25,003 nucleotides of DNA from an uncultured Collinsella sp. (GCA_902493125.1 CABUOF010000028.1:1-25003), one strand, 5' to 3'. Positions 1 through 7,638 are shown, counted from the first letter of the stretch. The notes: a model not told the origin generated them from the sequence alone. Numbers and translations are program-made.

Positions 1-18
1 CGTAGCGGGTGGTTTAAA

Positions 19-39
19 GCTGGCCGCTGCGCGGCCAGC
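19..39 (-). terminator. GC-rich hairpin, probable terminator
   Basis: A 9-bp perfect inverted repeat (GCTGGCCGC, 3-nt loop TGC, GCGGCCAGC). On the minus strand it is followed by TTTAAAC. It is the second hairpin downstream of the minus-strand regulator gene, so it may back up the one at 63-87 or belong to a gene beyond the left edge. Confidence 0.5.
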
Positions 40-62
40 GGACTAAAGTCTTGAATAAAGAA

Positions 63-87
63 GGGACCCGTGTTAGACACGGGTCCC
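63..87 (-). terminator. Rho-independent terminator of the regulator/DUF2975 operon
   Basis: A perfect 11-bp inverted repeat (GGGACCCGTGT, loop TAG, ACACGGGTCCC). On the minus strand the stem is followed by TTCTTTATT, a moderate U-tract. It lies about 40 bp past the stop codon of the minus-strand regulator gene, as expected for an intrinsic terminator. Confidence 0.75.
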
Positions 88-124
88 GTTACACTGATAT
101 TTCGTTATAGCTGTTCGCTCTATG

Positions 125-454
125 CTACTCGTCGCTCAAATCTACAGCGAAGACTGATGTCGGAAGCGACGCCTCATTGCCTCCACCATTCCGCATCTGC
201 CTCACGACATTTTTTGCACGCTCAACAATAAGCTCCTCAAGCTCTTTCTCGCTCACGCGCTGAATAATATCTCCCGGTTGACAATCAAGTTCATCGCAAA
301 TATCGAGAAGCGTCTTAAGGCGAATAGCTTTAATTTTTCCGTTTCTTAGCTTAGAAATATTAGCCGGAGTATGCCCCGTGGCACGAATCAGATCAGCACT
401 GGTCTTTCCGGTCTTAAGTAGCTGCGTCTCAAGCTCGATGATGAGATAGCTCAT
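125..454 (-). CDS. Small Cro/C1-type HTH regulator (YozG-like)
   Basis: A 109-aa DNA-binding protein, very probably the transcriptional regulator of its own operon. The helix-turn-helix spans about residues 16-48 (SADLIRATGHTPANISKLRN), followed by the LLDICDELDCQPGDII segment typical of the short Cro/C1 family that includes Bacillus YozG. The acidic, low-complexity tail after about residue 85 looks disordered. The start is supported by GGAGGA 5 nt upstream, which overlaps the TAG stop of the DUF2975 gene, so the two are translationally linked in one operon. Family knowledge: YozG-like regulators are commonly paired with DUF2975 membrane proteins. Inference: the membrane protein may modulate or be controlled by this regulator. 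The DNA target is unknown; a dyad at 1044-1077 is a candidate. Confidence 0.85.
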   Translation of the reverse strand: MSYLIIELETQLLKTGKTSADLIRATGHTPANISKLRNGKIKAIRLKTLLDICDELDCQPGDIIQRVSEKELEELIVERAKNVVRQMRNGGGNEASLPTSVFAVDLSDE

Positions 455-462
455 GCTTCCTC

Positions 463-1023
463 CTACACAAGCTCGTCAGACTGCTCTTGGAGCAGCGAGG
501 CATAACTCCAGATCACCGAGATACACAGACAGACAGCCGCGCCGATAAGCGACCCCGCATCAAAGGCAACGCCTTGGCAAATCTCAATAACGAAGGAATG
601 AGGCACGACGTAAAGCTCCAGCCCACCAATGGTAAGATTGACCGATCCGTAGGCACCAATAAGCGAAACCGCGGCGTTAACAGCAAAGGCAAGCGCAAGA
701 ACACGGATAAGCCGCACATGCGTCTTGGTAAAGGGCGAGACGCCTCGCGAGATGTTACGGCTGATCCCACACAGAACGACAAGCGAAATACCCACGACGA
801 GTGCCAGGCACAGTCCGCTTGGGATAACGATGCACCCGCCATCGAGAAGCGTCACGACACCGAAAGAATCGACAGAGGCAACGTTTTCAACCGCATACCA
901 GATCACGTAAACAACCAACGCGGCAAAAGCGACGAGCATCCCTGCAAAAACGGCTGCCATGCAAAAGCCAAGCTTCCTGATATTTTCGCCCGCTTTGGCC
1001 ATACGCTGAACGCTGTTAGACAT
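463..1023 (-). CDS. DUF2975 family membrane protein (YoaS-like)
   Basis: A 186-aa integral membrane protein with four predicted helices, at about residues 18-44, 66-88, 104-128 and 153-176. The segment ISRGVSPFTKTHVRLIRVLA between helices 2 and 3 resembles the DUF2975 signature (a G-x-PF loop followed by a basic helix). The reading frame stays open upstream to 1185, but the start at 1023 is preferred: it has GAGGGTGAG a few bases upstream, and the upstream part is Cys/Asn-rich and does not look like protein. It is the first gene of a two-gene operon; its stop is 8 nt before the HTH regulator's start. Function is unknown for the family. The pairing with a YozG-like regulator is the main clue. 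Confidence 0.8.
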   Translation of the reverse strand: MSNSVQRMAKAGENIRKLGFCMAAVFAGMLVAFAALVVYVIWYAVENVASVDSFGVVTLLDGGCIVIPSGLCLALVVGISLVVLCGISRNISRGVSPFTKTHVRLIRVLALAFAVNAAVSLIGAYGSVNLTIGGLELYVVPHSFVIEICQGVAFDAGSLIGAAVCLCISVIWSYASLLQEQSDELV

Positions 1024-1043
1024 ACACTCACCCTCATCGACTC

Positions 1044-1077
1044 TATCGTTATTCGAACAGTTTATCGAACAACGATA
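1044..1077. promoter_or_regulatory. Dyad, candidate operator of the YozG/DUF2975 operon
   Basis: Inverted repeat TATCGTTATTCGA (1044-1056) and TCGAACAACGATA (1065-1077), 12 of 13 positions symmetric, with an 8-bp spacer. It sits 20 bp upstream of the DUF2975 start codon, inside the probable promoter. Inference: binding site of the operon's own HTH protein. No direct evidence. Confidence 0.4.
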
Positions 1078-1165
1078 TTGATTGCATGCGGAAAGCCCCG
1101 CCAGTGCGCATAGGCCATTTACTAACCCGGAGGGGTGAGCGTGGATTTTTGGACACATATCGAAC

Positions 1166-1229
1166 GAGAGTGGATAATCTCCCACTTTGAGGCCGCCACC
1201 GGGCCTAAAACGAGAGATTATCCACTCTC
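1166..1229. repeat. Perfect 16-bp inverted repeat between operons
   Basis: Arms GAGAGTGGATAATCTC (1166-1181) and GAGATTATCCACTCTC (1214-1229) enclose 32 bp that can itself pair through AGGCC and GGGCCT. It lies just past the Hpt stop codon (minus strand) and upstream of the DUF2975 promoter, so it could end transcription from the Hpt operon. There is no U-run, so it is not a classical terminator. It resembles the other long hairpins between genes in this window in form, not in sequence. Confidence 0.7.
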
Positions 1230-1253
1230 ATAGTCATCAAGGCCCGTAAGCTC

Positions 1254-1610
1254 TTATTCGCCCGCCTCGCGCAGAGCCGACATCGTAGCCGCATATTGCT
1301 GCTGCAGCGCATGCATTCCCTCGCGAGCGCCGTCAACGGCATCGGCGCCGCGCAGCGCCTCGGTCACCGCAACCGCCGGCTCGTACAGATTATCGAATCC
1401 CAGGTTCTGGCTCACGCCCTTGAGCGTGTGCGCTGCCATAAAGGCACCTTCGGCGTCGCCTGCCGCCATGGCGGCCTCCAGCTTGTCCATGCTCTCGTCA
1501 TCCAAAAACTTGAGGGCAAAGCGGGCAAGCATTTCCTCGCCCATCAGCCGAGCGCACGCGTCATCATAATTAGCGCCGATCTTCTCATACGCCTCACGCA
1601 TGGAAATCAT
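1254..1610 (-). CDS. Hpt-domain phosphotransfer protein
   Basis: A 118-aa single-domain histidine phosphotransfer protein. The motif AAHTLKGVSQNLG puts the phospho-accepting histidine at His61, with the conserved K-G following, in an all-helical protein of usual Hpt length. It would shuttle phosphate between a hybrid kinase and receiver domains in the cytoplasm. AAGGAG lies about 9 nt upstream of the chosen ATG; a second ATG three codons in is less well placed. It starts 23 nt after the stop of the receiver/HD-GYP gene, so the two are probably co-transcribed. Inference: Hpt passes phosphate to or from that receiver domain. No histidine kinase is adjacent, so the donor must be encoded elsewhere. 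Confidence 0.85.
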   Translation of the reverse strand: MISMREAYEKIGANYDDACARLMGEEMLARFALKFLDDESMDKLEAAMAAGDAEGAFMAAHTLKGVSQNLGFDNLYEPAVAVTEALRGADAVDGAREGMHALQQQYAATMSALREAGE

Positions 1611-1633
1611 GGATTAAAACTCCTTAGGTCAAA

Positions 1634-3514
1634 CTAAATCGTGGGAAACGCGACAACGTCGGCGGGGCGTGCCAACGTCTCGGCAATACGGTCTTGCACC
1701 TCGAGCAGACAGTCGAGCAACAGCGGGTTAAAGGTGCCGCACTTACCGTCCAGGATCATCTGGATCGCCTCCTTGTGCGGGATAGCGTCCTTGTACACGC
1801 GCACGCTCGTCAGCGCATCATACACGTCGGCCACCGAGACCACCTGCGCGGCAATGGGAATCTCGTCGCCCTTAAGGCCATCGGGATAGCCCTTGCCGTC
1901 CCAGCGCTCGTGATGCCAACGCGCAATCTGGTACGCATATTCCATAAGCGCATTGCCGACGTGATGGCGGCCCAGCTCACGCAGCATGTCGGCGCCGATC
2001 GTGGTATGTGTTTTCATAATCTCGAACTCCTCGGGCGTAAGGCGCCCGGGTTTGTTGAGAATCGCATCGTCAATCGACATCTTGCCGATATCGTGCAGCG
2101 CCGAAGCCAGGGCAATCGTAGAGCGTTCCTCATTGTCGAGGGAGATCGTGCCGCTACGCTGGACCAGACAGCCAAGCAGCAGCTCGGTCAGCTTCTCGAT
2201 GTTCGTAACGTGCCTGCCGCTCTCGCCATTGCGAAGCTCCATGACGCCGGCCATGATGTCGATGAGCATGCGACTGTTCTTGACGCGCTCGTTGTACCGC
2301 TGGGACAGCAGGCTCGTCAGACGGCGCTGTTTGGCGTATAGGCGGATGGTGTTGCTTACACGGCGGCGCACGACACGGGAGTCAAACGGGCGGTTGATAT
2401 AGTCCGAGGCGCCCAGCTCGTACGCGCGCAGAACCATATCATCGGAATCTTCGCTCGAAATCATGATAAAAGGCAGATTGTCGATACCCGATCGGCGCGA
2501 CAGATCGGCCAGCACCTCAAAGCCGCTTATGCCCGGCATGACAATATCCAGCAGCACGAGCGACAACTCATCGCCATAGCGGTCGACCATGTCAAGCGCC
2601 GTACGACCGTTGTCGGCCTCGAGGATGCAATACTCGTCCTTGAGCATCTCTTTGAGAATGGCTCGGTTCATCTCGGAGTCATCGACAATAAGCACCAAAG
2701 GCTTGTCGCTTTGGAAGGCTTCGATGGAATCGGCATCGGTCACGACCGTACCGGCTTTTGCCTTAGCGCGGCTCAATAACTGGACAGCGCGGCCAACTCC
2801 CTCATCGACCGTCTCGCCATGAATGCGAACGCCACCAACACATGCCGTCAAGCTCACGTACTCATGGCCCGGAACAATCGTGGAATGAACGGCATCGGAC
2901 ACCTGATGCAGGCGACGGGTGAAGTCATCGGAGGGAATATTGGGCATGACGACCACAAACTTGTCGCAGCCATAGCGCACAAGCTCGTCAGTCGAACGAA
3001 TTCCGCTGCGTATGGCTGTCGCCACAGCACCGAGCGCAAGGTCGCCGGCATGACGGCCACACGTATCGTTGAAGACCCTAAAATCATCAAGGTCGATCAC
3101 CGCAACGCCGGCATTCATGCGGGCGCTACGGAGCTTTTCCTCGTAATATCGGCGATTGCGCACGCTCGTCAGCACGTCGGTGTAGACAAGGTCCTCTTCT
3201 GCAGCCTCTTGCTCATCGATCGGACGCACCATCAGCAGGACGTGAGGCTCGCCCTCGACCTTCAGAGGGCGTAGGCGGGCGCGGTACTCAACACCATCGT
3301 TGAGCAGTTGCTCCGACACCTCATCGGAATCTGCCAAGGCCTCAAGACTCGATTGACGCAGACAAGGGCACCGATTGCCGGCGAGCAGGCAGTTAGGCTC
3401 GCTCTTAATCTGATCGGCCGACAGCAAACGCACCACGGGGTAGGTCTTTGCGACGCGGGCGACCTCAGCGGCAGCCTCCTCGTCGGTTAGATTGACCTCG
3501 TGATTATTGAGCAT
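1634..3514 (-). CDS. Degenerate GGDEF - receiver - HD-GYP signalling protein
   Basis: A 626-aa cytoplasmic protein with no clear membrane segment. Order: an N-terminal region (1-105) with three cysteines (C42, C49, C51); a GGDEF-like domain (about 108-262) whose signature reads YGCDKF at 181-186 instead of GGDEF; a response-regulator receiver (about 272-390) with acidic pair D278/D279, phospho-acceptor D323 and R375 where lysine is usual; and an HD-GYP domain (about 412-610) with H474-D475 and the HHERWDGKGYPDGL motif at 534-547. HD-GYP domains hydrolyse cyclic di-GMP, and all recognisable key residues are present, so phosphodiesterase activity is likely. The altered GGDEF site suggests no cyclase activity and perhaps a binding or dimer role. 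GAAAGG lies upstream of the ATG. It is followed by the Hpt gene, suggesting phosphorelay control of cyclic di-GMP breakdown. Confidence 0.88.
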   Translation of the reverse strand: MLNNHEVNLTDEEAAAEVARVAKTYPVVRLLSADQIKSEPNCLLAGNRCPCLRQSSLEALADSDEVSEQLLNDGVEYRARLRPLKVEGEPHVLLMVRPIDEQEAAEEDLVYTDVLTSVRNRRYYEEKLRSARMNAGVAVIDLDDFRVFNDTCGRHAGDLALGAVATAIRSGIRSTDELVRYGCDKFVVVMPNIPSDDFTRRLHQVSDAVHSTIVPGHEYVSLTACVGGVRIHGETVDEGVGRAVQLLSRAKAKAGTVVTDADSIEAFQSDKPLVLIVDDSEMNRAILKEMLKDEYCILEADNGRTALDMVDRYGDELSLVLLDIVMPGISGFEVLADLSRRSGIDNLPFIMISSEDSDDMVLRAYELGASDYINRPFDSRVVRRRVSNTIRLYAKQRRLTSLLSQRYNERVKNSRMLIDIMAGVMELRNGESGRHVTNIEKLTELLLGCLVQRSGTISLDNEERSTIALASALHDIGKMSIDDAILNKPGRLTPEEFEIMKTHTTIGADMLRELGRHHVGNALMEYAYQIARWHHERWDGKGYPDGLKGDEIPIAAQVVSVADVYDALTSVRVYKDAIPHKEAIQMILDGKCGTFNPLLLDCLLEVQDRIAETLARPADVVAFPTI

Positions 3515-3725
3515 ATGGGGCCCTTTCTATCGTTACGCACGGCAACAGTGCATATCAATTGGTACAAGGGTAACATCTAACAGCTGAAGGCAAACGCGCG
3601 ATTATCGTTACATTTTTATGACCTGGCAAGCGGCGATAATGGAGCCGCGGGCGCGCGCTTATGGGCGCATTCGTTAACAATGACGAAACGCTAACAGCCC
3701 CTCTCCCCGCAGGTCATCGAGCGTG

Positions 3726-4523
3726 CTAACGCTCCAAGACATCGCGAACGGCGTTTGCCGCCGTAACGGGGCGATCGCGCAGACCGTTATGCGCGCCCGG
3801 GATCGTCACAAGGGGGCAATCGAGATATTCGGCAGCCGCTCGCGCGCCAGCCTCGCGGGGCGTATCGACCGAAAGCTCGCCCAAAAACACGGCCGACACC
3901 GCCTTTGACGCGCGGACGCGCTCCCAGTCGGGAGCATATGTCATATTTGTTCCGTATTCATTAGCCATAAAGCAACGACCATTGCGCAGGGCATGCTTGG
4001 CTTCCGCTTCGGTCGTCCCAGGAGCCTCGGGGTCCAAGTCGCCGAGAGCTCCCAAGAAAAGCCGAAGCGCCCTTGAAACCTTTCCAGCCGCAATCATATC
4101 GAGCAAAATCGGAGCTGCGCCCATGCCGACGCCTTCGGCCGACACAGCCGGCTCATGCAGAATCGCACGGGCGACGAGATGGGGTTCGGTGCGAAGAAGC
4201 TCCAGCGCCACCAACGTACCGGCGCTGTGCGCAAGCACATTTGTCGGAGCGCCAACGTGTTCGATCGCGGCCTGCAGGTCGGCGGCCTGAGCGGCAAGAT
4301 CATAGCTGCCGTCTGCCGCTTCGCTGCTGCCGCCACAGCCGCGGCGGTCGTAGGCAATTACGCGGTAGTTGCGACTGAGCTCACAAGCGATACCGTCAAA
4401 AAATGTGCCGTCGACACAAGCGCCGTGCACGCACACCAAGGCAGGAGTATCAGGCGACACATCCGGGCCGGCATATTCGCGACAGGCAATCGTGGTGCCC
4501 GCATTCTCGACCGTAAAATCCAT
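3726..4523 (-). CDS. Alpha/beta-fold hydrolase
   Basis: A 265-aa soluble alpha/beta hydrolase. Visible features: the oxyanion-hole motif VHGACVDG (32-39), the strand-turn YDRRGCGGSS (58-67), the nucleophile elbow LAHSAGTL with Ser100 (A-x-S-x-G in place of the usual G-x-S-x-G), a probable acid at D220, and the C-terminal PGAHNG with His245. Residues 130-200 would form the cap domain that sets substrate choice. There is no signal peptide. Such enzymes act on esters, lactones or related bonds; the substrate cannot be told from sequence. It is monocistronic on the minus strand, with a purine-rich GGGGGC upstream of the ATG. The 210 bp between it and the GGDEF/HD-GYP start must hold that gene's promoter; I see no other feature there. 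Confidence 0.82.
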   Translation of the reverse strand: MDFTVENAGTTIACREYAGPDVSPDTPALVCVHGACVDGTFFDGIACELSRNYRVIAYDRRGCGGSSEAADGSYDLAAQAADLQAAIEHVGAPTNVLAHSAGTLVALELLRTEPHLVARAILHEPAVSAEGVGMGAAPILLDMIAAGKVSRALRLFLGALGDLDPEAPGTTEAEAKHALRNGRCFMANEYGTNMTYAPDWERVRASKAVSAVFLGELSVDTPREAGARAAAEYLDCPLVTIPGAHNGLRDRPVTAANAVRDVLER

Positions 4524-4748
4524 GTTGTGCCCCCATCATCAACGCCCATCCAGTTGCGCGTCAGTACGGCTGGATAGACCTGCATTGCTTTACGCCTTGT
4601 TAACAGATTAACTTTACCCGACCCGAGGCTTTTCATGACACGGCATAATGAGCGACGTGAAAAAACGAAACTTGTAAAGCAAGAGCCCGCACCCTGCTTT
4701 GGAGCCGATGCTATGCTTAGGCACAATTGTCTTGAGGAGCATATGCCT

Positions 4749-5525
4749 ATGTCTACGTTTTTGAATGCCAGCCCCATCTTTGGGCCCGTTCGCAGCCGTC
4801 GCCTTGGTCTCTCGCTCGGCGTCAACATGATGCCGGCCAGCGGCAAAATCTGCACGTTCGACTGTATTTACTGCGAAAACGGCCTCAACGCCGAGCGCCC
4901 CTGCCATGAGCCGTACAACACAGCTGCCGTGGTACTCGACGCGCTCGAGGCAAAGCTGCGCGAGATGGCAGCCGAGGGCGAGCTCCCCGATGTGATCACC
5001 TTCGCAGGCAACGGCGAGCCCACCGCCGCACCGGAGTTTCCGCAGGCCATCGCCGGCGCCGTCGCGCTGCGCGACGAGCTTGCCCCAAACTCCAAGATCG
5101 CCGTGCTCTCCAACGGCACGCGCGCCGACCGCCCCGAGGTGCACGACGCGCTCATGATGGTCGATGACAACATTCTTAAGCTCGATACCGTCGACCCGGC
5201 ATTTATCCAGCTGCTCGACCAGCCCGTTGGCCCCTACGACGTCGAGCACCAGATCGAGACGTTCGCAAGCTTTGACGGTCACGTTATTATCCAGACGATC
5301 TTTTTGACCGGTGAGTATCAGGGCAAGCCCATCGACAACACCGGCGAGGAGTACGTCGCCCCCTGGCTCGCGGTGCTCGAGCGCATTCGTCCGCAGGAGG
5401 CGACCATCTACACGGTGGCGCGCGAGACACCGGTCGCAGGCCTTGCCAAAGCAGCACCCGAGGCCCTCGACGCCATTGCCGCGCGCGTGCGCGCCCTCGG
5501 CATTCCCTGCCAGGTGAGCTACTAG
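4749..5525 (+). CDS. Radical SAM protein (COG0731-like)
   Basis: A 258-aa radical SAM enzyme. The [4Fe-4S] motif CTFDCIYC gives C35, C39 and C42. The opening SPIFGPVRSRRLGLSLGVN is characteristic of the COG0731-type Fe-S oxidoreductases, and FAGNGEPT corresponds to the GGEP-like SAM-binding strand. Substrate is unknown: archaeal relatives make wyosine in tRNA, but bacterial members of this group are uncharacterised, so no such role is claimed. Start choice: GAGGAG at 4734-4739 fits ATG 4749 (9-nt spacing) better than ATG 4743 (3 nt). The frame extends upstream to 4635, but that part looks non-coding. It is monocistronic, followed by a 67-bp palindrome before the aminopeptidase gene. Confidence 0.85.
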   Translation: MSTFLNASPIFGPVRSRRLGLSLGVNMMPASGKICTFDCIYCENGLNAERPCHEPYNTAAVVLDALEAKLREMAAEGELPDVITFAGNGEPTAAPEFPQAIAGAVALRDELAPNSKIAVLSNGTRADRPEVHDALMMVDDNILKLDTVDPAFIQLLDQPVGPYDVEHQIETFASFDGHVIIQTIFLTGEYQGKPIDNTGEEYVAPWLAVLERIRPQEATIYTVARETPVAGLAKAAPEALDAIAARVRALGIPCQVSY

Positions 5526-5566
5526 CAAAACCACGCAGCAGCTAGTGCCTGCCATCCCGCTCCATC

Positions 5567-5633
5567 AGTTGCGGTGATATAGTTCCTATTTATGCTGTTA
5601 AACCGCTTAAATCGGAACTATATCACCGCAACT
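5567..5633. repeat. 67-bp palindromic repeat, copy A
   Basis: Perfect 20-bp arms (AGTTGCGGTGATATAGTTCC and its complement) around 27 bp that also pairs (ATTTA..GC against GC..TAAAT), so nearly the whole element is self-complementary. Two more copies of equal length lie at 11927-11993 and 13149-13215. It is intergenic, downstream of the radical SAM gene and upstream of the aminopeptidase gene. TTTT just after the right arm could make it a terminator for the radical SAM gene. Confidence 0.9.
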
Positions 5634-5685
5634 TTTATGGACGCGTGGGTGGGCTATACTAGCTGCGAATGAAAGGAAGTTAGCC

Positions 5686-6573
5686 ATGTTTGACAATGGA
5701 CCCGTGCCCGGCCGCAACGACGCCTGCTGGTGCGGCAGCGGCAAAAAATATAAGAAATGTCACAGCGCCTTCGACGAGCGCCTCGAGCGCTTGTGGGAAG
5801 AGGGCTGGGAGGTTCTGCCCCGCACGCTCTACAAGACTCCCGCCGATATCGAGGGCATCAAGCGCTCGGCAGCCATCAACGTGGGCGTGCTCGATTATGT
5901 GGGCGAGCATATCGCCGCAGGCATGACCACCAACCAGATCGACCAGATGATCTACGACTACACCGTCGAGCACGGCGGCACGCCGGCAGACCTCAACTAC
6001 GAGGGCTACCCCAAGAGCGTGTGCACCTCGATCAACGACGTCGTCTGCCACGGCATCCCCTGTGACACGGACGTGCTGCACGAGGGCGACATCATCAACG
6101 TGGACTGCTCCACGATCCTAGACGGCTACTTTAGCGACTCGAGCCGTATGTTCTGCATCGGCGAGGTCTCGGCCGAGCGCCAGCGCCTGGTCGACGTCAC
6201 CCGCGCCAGCGTGGAGGCGGGTCTGGCGGCCGTCAAGCCATGGCTGCCGCTGTCCGTTATGGCCGAGGCCGTGCAAAAGACGGTCGAGGACGCCGGTTTT
6301 AGCGTGGTGCGCGAGTACGGCGGACACGGCATCGGTAAGGAGTTCCACGAGGACCCGTTTGTGGGCTTTACCACCGAGGCACCCGATGTGGACACCATCA
6401 TGGCCCCGGGCATGGTCTTTACCATCGAGCCCATGGTCAATGCCGGAGCGCCCGACATCAAGATTAGCAAGGGTGACGGTTGGTGTGTGCGCACCAAGGA
6501 CGGCAGCGATTCGGCCCAGTGCGAGGTACAGCTCGTGGTGACCGAGGACGGTTACGAGCTGCTGAGCTGGTAG
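5686..6573 (+). CDS. map: Methionine aminopeptidase type I with N-terminal SEC-C motif
   Basis: A 295-aa cytosolic metallopeptidase that removes the initiator methionine from new proteins. Residues 8-26 (PGRNDACWCGSGKKYKKCH) form a SEC-C zinc motif with C14, C16, C25 and H26, like the C-terminal tail of SecA. The catalytic domain follows from about residue 50, with the metal ligands D140, D151, H214, E248 and E280 and the substrate-site histidines H122 and H221 all visible. Family knowledge: SEC-C extensions occur on some bacterial MetAP1 proteins and may help ribosome or nascent-chain docking, like the zinc fingers of eukaryotic MetAP1. GAAAGGAAG precedes the ATG. It is monocistronic, with a clear terminator at 6583-6627. 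Confidence 0.95.
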   Translation: MFDNGPVPGRNDACWCGSGKKYKKCHSAFDERLERLWEEGWEVLPRTLYKTPADIEGIKRSAAINVGVLDYVGEHIAAGMTTNQIDQMIYDYTVEHGGTPADLNYEGYPKSVCTSINDVVCHGIPCDTDVLHEGDIINVDCSTILDGYFSDSSRMFCIGEVSAERQRLVDVTRASVEAGLAAVKPWLPLSVMAEAVQKTVEDAGFSVVREYGGHGIGKEFHEDPFVGFTTEAPDVDTIMAPGMVFTIEPMVNAGAPDIKISKGDGWCVRTKDGSDSAQCEVQLVVTEDGYELLSW

Positions 6574-6582
6574 CCGTGGATG

Positions 6583-6627
6583 CGCCGGATGCTGACGGGC
6601 ACGCTCGTCTTGCATCCGGCGTTTTTT
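6583..6627 (+). terminator. Rho-independent terminator of map
   Basis: Stem CGCCGGATGC / GCATCCGGCG with a 19-nt loop, followed directly by six T residues (6622-6627). It starts about 10 bp after the map stop codon. Confidence 0.9.
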
Positions 6628-6645
6628 AGCGTTTTGCCTGATATA

Positions 6646-6680
6646 ACCTGCCAAAATAAACCTGTCCCTTTTTGGCAGGT
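6646..6680 (+). repeat. 35-bp palindromic repeat, copy 1
   Basis: ACCTGCCAAAA and TTTTGGCAGGT, 11-bp perfect arms around a loop holding AACCTGTCCC. All 35 bases match copy 3 (13950-13984). It lies between the map terminator and the ribosome binding site of the dehydrogenase gene, ending 19 bp before its GTG, so it would lie in that gene's leader or promoter. Confidence 0.88.
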
Positions 6681-6699
6681 CGAGCGGAGAGGACTGCTT

Positions 6700-7635
6700 G
6701 TGAACATCCTGGTTTTGCTGCCCGTCAACGACCGTCATCGCGTAATTCTTGAGTCGAGCGCTCCGGGCGAGGACTTTATCTACACGAGCGCCGACGCCGC
6801 CACGCGCGAGCAGGTCGCCGATGCCGACGTGATCCTGGGCAACATCGACCCTGACATGCTCACGGCATGCGAGCATCTCCAGCTGTTGCAATTGCAGACC
6901 GCCGGCTATGACGACTACCTTGCTGCCGGCACCGTGCCGGCTGACGTCAAGCTGTCTTGCTCGATCGGCGCCTACGGTCAGGCCGTAAGCGAGCACATGT
7001 TTGCCATGGTCCTTTCCATGATGAAGCACCTGCCCGGCTATCACGACTTGCAGCGCGAGCATCGCTGGGAGGATTTGGGACCGGTCACCTCGCTCAAAAA
7101 CGCCAATGTGCTGGTGCTGGGCGCGGGCGATATCGGCGGCCACTTCGCCACGCTCTGCCGCGACATGGGCGCGCACGTCCGCGGCATCAAGCGCCATCCG
7201 CTCGTCTACCCCATTGTATTTGAGGACATGGACGGCATGGATGCCCTGTCTGAGCGCCTGGCCGAGGCCGATGTCGTCGCATCCTTTATGCCGAGCACGC
7301 CCGAGACCCGCGGTCTGGCGAATGCCGAGTTCTTCGCCGCGATGAAGCCGGGCGCCTTCTTTGCCAACGGCGGCCGCGGCGATCTTGTGGTTGCCGACGA
7401 TTTGGTTGCCGCTCTGGAGTCGGGACATCTCGCCGGCGCCGCGGTCGACGTCACCGACCCCGAGCCGCTGCCTGAGACAAGCCCCCTGTGGGATGCGCCC
7501 AACATGCTCATCACGCCGCACGTCTCCGGTTGGTTCCACTTGGAGGCTACGCTCAACAATGTGGTCGACATTGCCGCAGAGAATCTGCGTCACCTGCAGG
7601 CTGGCGAGACCCTGCGCTGCTGGATCGAGCACTAA
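6700..7635 (+). CDS. D-2-hydroxyacid dehydrogenase, NAD-binding
   Basis: A 311-aa protein of the D-isomer-specific 2-hydroxyacid dehydrogenase family, which reduces 2-keto acids to D-2-hydroxy acids or the reverse with NAD(P)H. The Rossmann motif is GAGDIGG (141-147). The catalytic triad is visible as R226 (NGGRGD), E255 (DPEPLP) and H274 (TPHVSG). The basic patch RGIKRHP after the second strand hints at NADPH preference (inference). Substrate is unknown; lactate, glycerate and 3-phosphoglycerate enzymes share this fold. The start is GTG at 6700 with GGAGAGGA upstream; the frame is open further left, but that part overlaps the map terminator and the 35-bp repeat. It is monocistronic. Confidence 0.88.
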   Translation: MNILVLLPVNDRHRVILESSAPGEDFIYTSADAATREQVADADVILGNIDPDMLTACEHLQLLQLQTAGYDDYLAAGTVPADVKLSCSIGAYGQAVSEHMFAMVLSMMKHLPGYHDLQREHRWEDLGPVTSLKNANVLVLGAGDIGGHFATLCRDMGAHVRGIKRHPLVYPIVFEDMDGMDALSERLAEADVVASFMPSTPETRGLANAEFFAAMKPGAFFANGGRGDLVVADDLVAALESGHLAGAAVDVTDPEPLPETSPLWDAPNMLITPHVSGWFHLEATLNNVVDIAAENLRHLQAGETLRCWIEH

Positions 7636-7638
7636 TTT

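Noticed and set aside
1024..1185. N-terminal extension of the DUF2975 protein
   Set aside because: The extension covers the promoter dyad, is Cys/Asn-rich and has no ribosome binding site; the internal ATG at 1023 has a good one.
4614..5555. Minus-strand open frame (313 codons) opposite the radical SAM gene
   Set aside because: Antisense to a gene with an intact CxxxCxxC motif; no domain seen.
6646..6680. 35-bp repeat as an ordinary Rho-independent terminator
   Set aside because: The T-run lies inside the stem, not after it, and copies occur in both orientations relative to the genes; at best an unusual 3'-end signal.
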